A stretch of DNA of 45,428 bases from UBA1361 sp041656375. Lineage in GTDB: Bacteria; Bacillota_I; Bacilli_A; RFN20; CAG-826. The notes under the pieces are model-generated. The model worked only from the letters and a program-made list of their open reading frames with translations. It was not told where the DNA came from and did no database searches. Position numbers and translations under genes: made by a program. Of this stretch, positions 1-6,564 are shown piece after piece. The stretch spans positions 1 through 45,428 of the forward strand of contig CAYPGR010000008.1 in assembly GCA_964410505.1 (NCBI GenBank), written 5' to 3'. Every line of letters begins with the position of its first letter. Position 1 is the first letter of the stretch.

Positions 1-54
1 GAACCCGCAATAACGGTTTTGGAGACCGTTGCTATACCATTTAACTACGCCCCT
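1..54 (-). tRNA. tRNA-Trp (anticodon CCA), 3' part cut by the window edge
   Basis: Read on the minus strand, the gene starts AGGGGCGTAGTT at base 54. It has a D-arm and a complete anticodon arm with loop CTCCAAA, so the anticodon is CCA. It runs off the window just after the GGTTC of the T-loop. The CCA anticodon reads UGG, which agrees with TGA being used as a stop elsewhere here. Confidence 0.9.
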
Positions 55-64
55 ATCATGAGAT

Positions 65-93
65 ATAATACCAAAAGGAAAAGAAAATCGCAA
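65..93 (-). promoter_or_regulatory. Promoter of tRNA-Trp
   Basis: On the minus strand there is TTGCGA (88-93), a 17-base spacer, then TATTAT (65-70). The -10 is preceded by TGG, giving an extended -10. The predicted transcription start lies a few bases before the tRNA 5' end at 54. Confidence 0.6.
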
Positions 94-190
94 CAATAGT
101 ATTGAATATTAATAACCGTTTTTTTGAAATGACTGATAAAGTTGTAATCTAGGTTTCATTGGGACTATTCTTCGATAGATAATTCCGAGT

Positions 191-1288
191 TCATGCATAT
201 AAAAGTTGATTGTGAGCAATAATCTTCTCATTAATTTTTGTATTAAATTCACCAGCTTTTGAATTGGCGTAATCCACCATAAAGATTGGCATTTCTTCTA
301 ACCATTCATCAAAATTCGGGTGATTAAGTAAAGCCTTATTACTTTTGGCGGCTAAGTTAATAAGCGACCAATTGAATAACGTTCCAAACGGATCCTTCAG
401 GTAGTCAGGCGTCAGTTGGGCTTGATTCACTCTAAAATACGGTTTATCAATTTGAGTGCTTAAGTATTCTTTTTCAGAATCAATAAGCGGGATGATGTCC
501 GTTACTGTGCGCTGATTATGCCATTTTGACCGAATAGATATGGTGTCATTTTCGCCATTACCGCGTTCATAAAATATTTTTTTTTGGTCAGGTGTCGCGC
601 TGCCATCATCGTTAAGAAGGATCACAATCCCGCCGCGGTCGACGCCTTTGACATCAAAATATTCTAATGCTTCTAACGGAATGTTCGTCGTGTAATTAAG
701 AAAATGATTTAAGTTCAAACCTTCCTTAACCAGCGTAATACCCATCAAATAATTCAAAAAATCAGATATTGTGCTGTCACCAAGATAAATATGTTGAATA
801 TCAAACACGATAAATTCCTCCGGTTTATCTTTGAGAAATTCATAGATATCACCAACATAATGTTTAAGTTCACTATCAAGTAAACCATGCTTCGTAAACC
901 ATGTATCGCCGACCCGACTAATACGGACATCAAAATAACGGACCCCGCGATTAAGAAGCGTCTTTGCACCTACATTTTGTGCTTTACTGACCCTCACAAT
1001 GCCGCCCTTAAAAAAGGTGTTGATGGCTTTATTTTGCACAATCCCGTCGTCACCTGGATCAGGTTTACTTCTTAAATTAATATGATGGCTGAAGGCATCA
1101 TGAGCGCCAAGCATCGCGATATCTATCACCTTTGATTCCCCGCTCATATTGGCATCTTTCATGACATGGGCATACGCATCATCCTGATAGCCAACCCGCA
1201 CTGTAAATGGCGCATACATGATAAGGACAAGCGATACAAAAAAGACACTTAGCACAGTACTCAAAATTCGTTTAATTAATTTATTCAT
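191..1288 (-). CDS. Secreted or membrane-anchored PI-PLC X-domain-like protein
   Basis: 365 aa. A hydrophobic N-terminal segment (about residues 8-27) has no lipobox cysteine, so it is either a signal peptide or an anchor. The PI-PLC X-like core shows a first catalytic-His block (LGAHDAFSHH, near 60), the conserved RYFDVRI block (near 117) and a second His in KHGLL (near 133). Bacterial members of this fold cleave phosphatidylinositol-type or glycosyl-phosphodiester lipids outside the cell by acid-base chemistry with two histidines. The substrate here cannot be read from sequence. The gene stands alone between tRNA-Trp and a terminator. It has no visible Shine-Dalgarno and may be leaderless, with a -10-like GATAAT six bases before the ATG. 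Confidence is good for the fold and moderate for the activity. Confidence 0.75.
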   Translation of the reverse strand: MNKLIKRILSTVLSVFFVSLVLIMYAPFTVRVGYQDDAYAHVMKDANMSGESKVIDIAMLGAHDAFSHHINLRSKPDPGDDGIVQNKAINTFFKGGIVRVSKAQNVGAKTLLNRGVRYFDVRISRVGDTWFTKHGLLDSELKHYVGDIYEFLKDKPEEFIVFDIQHIYLGDSTISDFLNYLMGITLVKEGLNLNHFLNYTTNIPLEALEYFDVKGVDRGGIVILLNDDGSATPDQKKIFYERGNGENDTISIRSKWHNQRTVTDIIPLIDSEKEYLSTQIDKPYFRVNQAQLTPDYLKDPFGTLFNWSLINLAAKSNKALLNHPNFDEWLEEMPIFMVDYANSKAGEFNTKINEKIIAHNQLLYA

Positions 1289-1300
1289 AAATCTATTATC
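1288..1300 (-). promoter_or_regulatory. Possible leaderless promoter of the PI-PLC-like gene
   Basis: On the minus strand TGCGATAAT (an extended -10) is followed by six bases and the ATG at 1288, so transcription would start at or next to the start codon. No Shine-Dalgarno is present. The element abuts the terminator of the preceding gene. Confidence 0.4.
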
Positions 1301-1304
1301 GCAT

Positions 1305-1339
1305 AAAAGAAAAGAGGATTACGAATGTAATCCCCTTTG
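1305..1339 (-). terminator. Rho-independent terminator of the lipoprotein gene
   Basis: On the minus strand the stem GGGGATTAC / GTAATCCTC has a 4-base loop, A/T flanks extend it, and TTTTCTTTT follows. It lies about 20 bases after the stop of the lipoprotein gene at 1359. Confidence 0.85.
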
Positions 1340-1358
1340 TTTGATTTTCTTAATTTAA

Positions 1359-2456
1359 TTATTCAGCAACGGCTGCACGATCATTGAAAGCGGTAAATTG
1401 GGCTTCAAGTAAGGTATCGCGGTAACCATCAACTTTAACGGTAACACCAATTTCAACACCATTGCTTAAGGTTGATTCTTCGCCAAGAGCGGTCGCAATG
1501 TCTTTTCCGACTAAATATTCAACTAAAGCAGCGGCTTGTTCGTACCATTCTTTTTCAATCGAACTTGCACCTTTCATGCCATAAGCTTCTTTAAGTTCTT
1601 GTTTGCCTTTAATCCGTGATTCTTCGGCAACAACCTGGACACCAGCGGTATCAACGATAGCCCGAGCGGCAACTTCACCTTCGGCTGGTTGAATCGCATA
1701 ACGGATTTGGAAGGTATCAATGGCAGCGGCTAATACTTTTTCATCTTCATCAAAAGCAGCAGCAGCGACGTACCAATCATAACCATTAGTTTCAGTCGTA
1801 CCACGTTTAAGGGATAAAGCACCTTTACCACCAACACCGATGGCGGCGACTTCACCTTCAACTTCAACTTTGTTGGCGATTGCATTTTCAAGCGCTTCAA
1901 CAAAGAGATCAACGGTAATGGTCACGCCAATGTTAACGCCATCCGTTAAATCAGCATCGGTCATTGCCGCTTTGATTTCGGTCACAGTTTTACCAACTGA
2001 CCATGTTTCAAAGGCAAGCGCTTGTTCGTACCATTCTTTACTAATGCCACTGGAATCCTTCATATTGTAATCTGCTAATAATTCCCATTTGGACTTAATG
2101 TCACCAGATTCCCCATTGAGGGTGCTTTCAAGGACATGTAAACCATCAATTAATTCGTTTTTAATTTGAACGACGTCGAGTCTTAAGTGTTCAATTACAC
2201 CCGCTTCATCGACAACGACAGCAACATAATCAATATCCGTTTGGACATGAGTGCCACGAGCGGCAAGGTTGTAATAGGCGACAGAGCCTAATCCAAAATA
2301 GCGTTTTAATGCTGGTTCTTCACTGGTTACTTCGGCTTCACTTGAAGTAACGACAGGTTCGCTTGAGCTAACAACGGGTTCTGAACTTGAAGTTGGTTTA
2401 CAACCAGCCAGTAATCCGACCGTTAACATCGCGAGTAATAACTTAGTCTTTTTCAT
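1359..2456 (-). CDS. Lipoprotein with two FMN_bind-like modules
   Basis: 365 aa. The signal peptide ends in lipobox LLAGC (Cys19). A Ser/Glu/Val linker (about 22-48) follows, then two copies of one module (about 55-200 and 205-360). Each copy contains GxSKEWYEQA or SIEKEWYEQA, then VGK, then a G-V-x-I-G-V-T segment followed by an EAL/EAQ helix. That end segment (IGVTITVDLF near 177; IGVTVKVDGY near 337) resembles the flavinylation segment SGATxT of FMN-binding domains with Ala changed to Val. In the second copy the acceptor Thr position is Lys. The gene follows apbE on the same strand but has its own promoter. I infer an extracytoplasmic flavoprotein or electron carrier serving the Rnf system. 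The family assignment comes from motif resemblance only. Confidence 0.6.
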   Translation of the reverse strand: MKKTKLLLAMLTVGLLAGCKPTSSSEPVVSSSEPVVTSSEAEVTSEEPALKRYFGLGSVAYYNLAARGTHVQTDIDYVAVVVDEAGVIEHLRLDVVQIKNELIDGLHVLESTLNGESGDIKSKWELLADYNMKDSSGISKEWYEQALAFETWSVGKTVTEIKAAMTDADLTDGVNIGVTITVDLFVEALENAIANKVEVEGEVAAIGVGGKGALSLKRGTTETNGYDWYVAAAAFDEDEKVLAAAIDTFQIRYAIQPAEGEVAARAIVDTAGVQVVAEESRIKGKQELKEAYGMKGASSIEKEWYEQAAALVEYLVGKDIATALGEESTLSNGVEIGVTVKVDGYRDTLLEAQFTAFNDRAAVAE

Positions 2457-2489
2457 AAAAAATTTGCTCCTTTTCTTTTCTCTGGCTAT

Positions 2490-2518
2490 ATATTAATGCC
2501 GCCTAAAAGAAATTGCAA
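2490..2518 (-). promoter_or_regulatory. Promoter of the FMN_bind-like lipoprotein gene
   Basis: TTGCAA (2513-2518), a 17-base spacer and TAATAT (2490-2495) on the minus strand. A good Shine-Dalgarno (AAGGAG) follows before the ATG at 2456. The lipoprotein can therefore be expressed independently of the rnf operon, with apbE ending just upstream. Confidence 0.6.
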
Positions 2519-2524
2519 ATGTTA

Positions 2525-3841
2525 TTATAATAAATCGAGAAACTTTTCCCTATATTGAGAATTTACAATCATTGAGGGCGCATTTCCACCCGGATAATTC
2601 GCGTTATATGAAATATACCACCCCTCTTCTTCATAACCCCCATAGACAACATTAATGTCATGTTGACCGTACTTTGTCGTTAAAAATTCAAGGCCATCTT
2701 GCTCTGGTAAAACAATAAGACTTGTTGAAAGATAATCGAGTTCTAAACCGCTTAACGTATCAGAAGCAAGATTCACCACATGATGATTTCGTTGCGCAGG
2801 ATAACCCGTCAAAGGATTAATAATATGGGAGCGAATAATCGTTTCCCCTTCATAATCAAAATAGGATCCTTCATAAATACCACTTGTGGACATTTGATAT
2901 TTACCGACCCTTGTAAACTTAAAGGCATAGTCAGCGCCGGCACCAATATCACCAAGGGTGATTTCAAGTGGCTTTCCGGCGAAACCATCTGAGAGAAAAC
3001 TAATCGAAGACCGACCACCATTAATAAAACCTTTGGTAAGGCCACGGTAAACTAACGCGTCATTTAAGATGTCAGTCATCATCCCTTTAGCAATCGCCCC
3101 GACAGAAATGGATAGTTTTGATCCCGAGTTATTAAATTGATTGAAAGTGACGTAATACTTATTCCCTTCACTTCTTAGCTTTAAAGTATTTTCTATCTCC
3201 TCTTCCGTAAGTGGGATATAGGTTACAAGTTCTTCAAGGAGTGCTTTTCGTTCCGGATTATAAAGTGGATCTTCACTGGTGTCATAATCAATATCAAGAT
3301 GGGGACTCCAGAAATCATATAATTCACCTATAAACATATTAAAGGCGTTGTTCGGTGTATGAAGCGTATAATCAAGGCCCACACTTAAAAGATCATATAA
3401 AGGTTTGGCAATTTCAACTTCTTGCCCCATGTGATCATTAACATACTTTAAGTTATGAAGGCGCGGTAAGGTTTGTTTTTCGTCATACGTCGGCGCGCTC
3501 TCATTAACTGGTAAAACAGCAAAATAATCGTTATGGCGATCAAAGAGTTTGTGATAGGGCACTAGATAGTCATTTAGGACATTAACAATTTCATTGAGAA
3601 TCGTATCCGATTCCTGAATATAACGCACATAAAAAATCGTATCAAAAATATCGACCCGTTTTCCTTCAGTATTGTAAGCTCTCGCGCTCGGAAATAGGTT
3701 ACGGGCACTCACCGGTTCTTCACTTGTTTCACTCGGTGCGAAAACAGGCATGATGATAAAGGTAGAGACCGTAATCGCAATCATTAAAATAATGACTTCA
3801 AGCGCCGAGAAAATGGAAAAAACCTTTTTAATTAATTTCAT
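2525..3841 (-). CDS. apbE: FAD:protein FMN transferase (ApbE family)
   Basis: 438 aa from the ATG at 3841, which overlaps the end of the preceding gene by 14 bases; the longer frame to 3907 would run further into that gene. ApbE transfers FMN from FAD to Thr/Ser of exported flavoproteins such as RnfG, RnfD and NqrC. The protein has an N-terminal membrane segment (about 12-32) instead of a lipobox. ApbE hallmarks are VGAIAKGMMTD (near 247), NGGRSS, TSGIYEGSYF, HIINPLTGYPA and the late LDYLST metal-site segment. HIIDP is HIINP here and the usual Asp before GAIAKG is not kept, so it is a divergent ApbE. As the last gene of the rnf operon it presumably modifies Rnf subunits and the neighbouring lipoprotein. 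Confidence 0.88.
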   Translation of the reverse strand: MKLIKKVFSIFSALEVIILMIAITVSTFIIMPVFAPSETSEEPVSARNLFPSARAYNTEGKRVDIFDTIFYVRYIQESDTILNEIVNVLNDYLVPYHKLFDRHNDYFAVLPVNESAPTYDEKQTLPRLHNLKYVNDHMGQEVEIAKPLYDLLSVGLDYTLHTPNNAFNMFIGELYDFWSPHLDIDYDTSEDPLYNPERKALLEELVTYIPLTEEEIENTLKLRSEGNKYYVTFNQFNNSGSKLSISVGAIAKGMMTDILNDALVYRGLTKGFINGGRSSISFLSDGFAGKPLEITLGDIGAGADYAFKFTRVGKYQMSTSGIYEGSYFDYEGETIIRSHIINPLTGYPAQRNHHVVNLASDTLSGLELDYLSTSLIVLPEQDGLEFLTTKYGQHDINVVYGGYEEEGWYISYNANYPGGNAPSMIVNSQYREKFLDLL

Positions 3842-4370
3842 AATTACTGCTTTCAATTTTAAACATTCGTAAGCGCAAAATAACAATACGAGATAGTCCG
3901 GCAACAAGTAATCCTGTTACAAGTCCACTAAAGATCATAATGACAAGATAATTAAACATCGCCACATTTTGATACATCACAACAATCACACTCACTTGTC
4001 CGACCCCATGAAAAACAGCACTTATCATTGATAGACCATAAAGCGAGAAACGATTAAAGAAGTAGGCAATCAAAACAGTTATTGCCGATAATAAAAATCC
4101 TGCAAGGGAAAGGAGAAAACTCGTCCCAAAGCCGCTAAAAGTACCACTTAAGAGGACACGAAGCAAACCGATACCGACGAATTCAAGTGGCCCGTAAATG
4201 GCTAAAAGAATAAGGCCAATGGAGTTTGCAAGCCCCAGTTTGACCCCTGGAACCGCAGGCATAAAGACAATATAGTTTTCGATAATATTAAAAACGACCC
4301 CTAACGCCAAGAAAACGGCGAGATGCACGATCTTTTTGGTCTTATCCCGTTGACTTAAGGCCGCACGCAT
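3828..4370 (-). CDS. Gx-family membrane transporter (heptaprenyl diphosphate synthase component I-like)
   Basis: 180 aa from the ATG at 4370. AGGAG sits 8 bases before it; the ATG at 4388 lies inside the preceding gene and has a poorer site. About five to six membrane helices. The GVVFNIIENY and GVKLGLANSIGLI segments are typical of the family annotated as Gx transporter or Hpre_diP_synt_I. These proteins resemble ECF substrate-binding subunits and commonly sit beside NusG_II proteins, ApbE and Rnf or extracellular-electron-transfer genes. A role supplying a flavin or quinone precursor to the extracytoplasmic side is inference. It overlaps apbE and abuts the NusG_II gene. Confidence 0.8.
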   Translation of the reverse strand: MRAALSQRDKTKKIVHLAVFLALGVVFNIIENYIVFMPAVPGVKLGLANSIGLILLAIYGPLEFVGIGLLRVLLSGTFSGFGTSFLLSLAGFLLSAITVLIAYFFNRFSLYGLSMISAVFHGVGQVSVIVVMYQNVAMFNYLVIMIFSGLVTGLLVAGLSRIVILRLRMFKIESSNYEIN

Positions 4371-4371
4371 C

Positions 4372-4782
4372 TTAAGCTCCTGGTACATACGGCGGTGGGG
4401 CTTCCATAAAGCTAATACCGCGTATTTCTATATAAAATTGGTTTGGTAAACATAAAATCGGGGTCGCGACACTACCAACAAAACCTTGAAGCTCACAATC
4501 ATTTGTCGGACTTGTTTGATCCGCAACCCGGACCCGACGATTTTTTATTTCGACCGTAATCGGGCCAAGAAATTGTGGCTCGTTATAAACAAAAGTCCCA
4601 TTAATCAGCATCGAGCGCTTGTCAATGAGACGATTTTCGGAAAACATATAGGCAAATAGTTCTTCATTGGTCGCAAAAGCGTTTTTAAGACTGAGCATTA
4701 GGCTACTTGTAAAAACTAAAATCAAACTAAAAATCACCGTATCAAAAAGGGTTTTATTTAGTTTAACTTTACGCTTATACAT
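4372..4782 (-). CDS. NusG domain II (NusG_II) membrane-anchored protein
   Basis: 136 aa. One N-terminal membrane segment (about 12-33) is followed by an extracytoplasmic beta domain of the NusG_II family: PITVEIKNRRVRV, then TNDCELQGFVG, then ILCLPNQFYIEI. The two cysteines (near 98 and 111) match the family pattern Cx-Q-G...ivClPn. The family is not a transcription factor here. It recurs in Rnf and ApbE/Gx clusters and is thought to be an accessory extracytoplasmic domain of unknown function. It sits 15 bases after rnfB, with SD GGAGG. Confidence 0.8.
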   Translation of the reverse strand: MYKRKVKLNKTLFDTVIFSLILVFTSSLMLSLKNAFATNEELFAYMFSENRLIDKRSMLINGTFVYNEPQFLGPITVEIKNRRVRVADQTSPTNDCELQGFVGSVATPILCLPNQFYIEIRGISFMEAPPPYVPGA

Positions 4783-4797
4783 GCTTCCTCCAAATAA

Positions 4798-5112
4798 TTA
4801 AAGTTGAATATTAACAAGATTTCCGTTTTCATCCGGATGTTGATCTAAGAATTCCTTAATTGCTTTACGCGCATCAGGCCGACTTGGTTTGCATTGGCTC
4901 ACGAGCCTAACTTCATTTTTAAGCATTCCTTGCGCCATTTCCTTACAGCCGGCATAGCCACAAGTGCCGCAATTGATTCCTGGTAAAAGTGCAACAAGCG
5001 GTTCCAAGCGTGGATCTTCTTTCACACTAAAGGCTTTATCGGCAATCGCGAGTAATAAACCTAAGACCCCGCCGATGACAAGTAAAATAACAACTCCCCA
5101 AACGTATTCCAT
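4798..5112 (-). CDS. rnfB: Short RnfB: membrane helix plus one Fe-S motif, no ferredoxin domains
   Basis: 104 aa from the ATG at 5112 (SD AAGGAG). One membrane helix (about 4-24) precedes the RnfB signature LLPGINCGTCGYAGC with Cys48, Cys51 and Cys56, and Cys74 completes the set; this is the usual single [4Fe-4S] site of RnfB. The protein stops about 30 residues later, whereas standard RnfB continues with at least two ferredoxin-type CxxCxxCxxxC clusters that accept electrons from ferredoxin. The stop is followed closely by the next gene and I see no displaced frame with ferredoxin motifs, so this looks like a natural short form and not a frameshift. It is preceded by a 61-aa Cys-rich protein that may be part of the same subunit function. 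Confidence 0.85.
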   Translation of the reverse strand: MEYVWGVVILLVIGGVLGLLLAIADKAFSVKEDPRLEPLVALLPGINCGTCGYAGCKEMAQGMLKNEVRLVSQCKPSRPDARKAIKEFLDQHPDENGNLVNIQL

Positions 5113-5113
5113 G

Positions 5114-5299
5114 TTATTGGTCTCCTTCACTAGGATGGTGGCCACAACTGGTGACTGCACATCCGGTACAACTGGCGGTTAAATCTTCACAACCAGCAGG
5201 TTTTTTTGTTTTTTTATTAAGTAGGTAAGTCCCAATATATAACGCTACTAAAACGCTAAAAACTAAGACTGCTAATAAAATCCGTAATACTTCATCCAT
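5114..5299 (-). CDS. Small Cys-rich membrane protein inside the rnf operon
   Basis: 61 aa. One membrane helix (about 6-27), a basic stretch (NKKTKK), then four cysteines at 37, 44, 47 and 52. The spacing CxxCxxxxC (44-47-52) equals that of the RnfB Fe-S motif, so an iron-sulfur or metal site is plausible. It lies exactly between rnfA (1-base gap) and rnfB (1-base gap), so it is almost certainly translated with them. I do not recognise it as a canonical Rnf subunit. It also recalls small FeoB-associated Cys-rich proteins in size and layout. Role as an accessory Rnf subunit is inference. Confidence 0.7.
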   Translation of the reverse strand: MDEVLRILLAVLVFSVLVALYIGTYLLNKKTKKPAGCEDLTASCTGCAVTSCGHHPSEGDQ

Positions 5300-5300
5300 C

Positions 5301-5891
5301 TTAAATCATCCCTTTGAAGCCCATAAAGGCCATAACGAGTAATCCAAGCGTAATCAGCGCTACACCGCTTCCTTTAAAGCTTTTAGGTGTATTGCGATCG
5401 GTAATTAAACGTTCTTGGATGTAACTAAAGACAACCAAAATAAACGCATACCCAACCGCGGTAAAGAAACTATAGATGAGCATACTTAAGAAATTATAAT
5501 CCGCCACACCGCCAGTGATACCGACGACATCAAGACTAACCGCTAACACAACACAGTTCGTCGTAATAAGCGGCAAATAAATACCAAGTGATTTATAAAG
5601 TCCAGGGACATAACGCTTTAAGAACATTTCAACAAATTGGACGAATGAAGCAATAATTAAAATAAAGGAGACTAAACGGAGGTAGCCAATACCCAATGGA
5701 TTGAGCACATACATAAAGAGTGAGTAACTCAAAATGGCGCTCATGGTCACAACGAAAATGACGGCTAGGCCCATACCAATCGCACTGCTATTCTTCCTCG
5801 AAACTCCTAGTAACGGGCAAATACCTAAGAAACGGGTCAAGATAATATTATTAATTAAGATGGCACTAATACCGAGTAATAGATATTCCAT
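5301..5891 (-). CDS. rnfA: Rnf complex membrane subunit RnfA
   Basis: 196 aa, six membrane helices, normal length. The signature TRFLGICPLLGVS carries Cys25, and ITTNCVVL carries the second Cys near 113. In the Rnf/Nqr family these ligands form, with the RnfE pair, the intramembrane [2Fe-2S] cluster. The subunit carries electrons across the membrane and contributes to Na+ or H+ translocation. SD GGAGG precedes the ATG. RnfE ends 2 bases upstream. Confidence 0.95.
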   Translation of the reverse strand: MEYLLLGISAILINNIILTRFLGICPLLGVSRKNSSAIGMGLAVIFVVTMSAILSYSLFMYVLNPLGIGYLRLVSFILIIASFVQFVEMFLKRYVPGLYKSLGIYLPLITTNCVVLAVSLDVVGITGGVADYNFLSMLIYSFFTAVGYAFILVVFSYIQERLITDRNTPKSFKGSGVALITLGLLVMAFMGFKGMI

Positions 5892-5893
5892 GT

Positions 5894-6562
5894 TTATTGT
5901 CCTCCAGCAGCAACAAGGGCTGCCTTTTTCTTTTTATGGTCGGCCGCTTTCATTATAATGAAGTTCACAAGTCCAACAAGTAAGCCAAACATAATAAAGG
6001 CGCCTGGGGCATCACTAAAGATTGGAATCGTGTAAGCCGTTGGAATGATTTGGAAACTCCATAGCTTTTGTCCCGTTAGTAGCGAACTAAACGCTAAGCC
6101 ACCGGTCGCGATGAACTCCCGCGCAATTGCTAATACGGCAAGTCCAGCAAGAAAGCCAACCCCAGTGCCTAACGCATCAAGGAAGGAATCAAAGACATTG
6201 TTCTTCATGGCAAACGCTTCCGCCCGACCTAGAATAATACAGTTAACAACAATCAGTGATAAGTAAACCCCTAGCGTTTGTGATAAATCAAACATATAGG
6301 CTTGCATAAACATTTCAATTACGGAAACAATCGTCGCAATAATCACAATTAATATTGGAATACGAATTTCATTAGGCACCCATTTACGAATCGCAGAAAT
6401 CGCGGTATTCGTCAAGATGAGGGTTGCCAAAACTGCAATGCCCATTCCTAATGCACTCATGAAATCCTTGGTCGTCGCAAGCATTGGGCACATCCCGAGA
6501 AAGAGCATAAACGCTGCATTATTAGCGAAGATGCCATCGGTAAAAATTTTATGTTTTTTCAT
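5894..6562 (-). CDS. rnfE: Rnf complex membrane subunit RnfE
   Basis: 222 aa, six membrane helices, homologous to RnfA with inverted topology. The N-terminal block has NNAAFMLFLGMCPMLATT with the cluster Cys. The second Cys is in IVVNCIILGRAEAFA, where GRAEAFA is a strong RnfE marker. It pairs with RnfA around the [2Fe-2S] centre. SD GGGAG; it starts 2 bases after the rnfG stop. The C-terminal tail is Lys-rich (cytoplasmic). Confidence 0.95.
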   Translation of the reverse strand: MKKHKIFTDGIFANNAAFMLFLGMCPMLATTKDFMSALGMGIAVLATLILTNTAISAIRKWVPNEIRIPILIVIIATIVSVIEMFMQAYMFDLSQTLGVYLSLIVVNCIILGRAEAFAMKNNVFDSFLDALGTGVGFLAGLAVLAIAREFIATGGLAFSSLLTGQKLWSFQIIPTAYTIPIFSDAPGAFIMFGLLVGLVNFIIMKAADHKKKKAALVAAGGQ

Positions 6563-6564
6563 GA

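Noticed and set aside
3842..3907. Upstream start giving apbE 22 extra residues
   Set aside because: It would extend further into the preceding transporter gene. The ATG at 3841 gives a normal lead into the membrane segment.
4798..5112. Frameshift or assembly error cutting off the end of rnfB
   Set aside because: After the stop the NusG_II gene starts within 15 bases with its own SD. No frame nearby encodes CxxCxxCxxxC ferredoxin motifs, so truncation looks natural.
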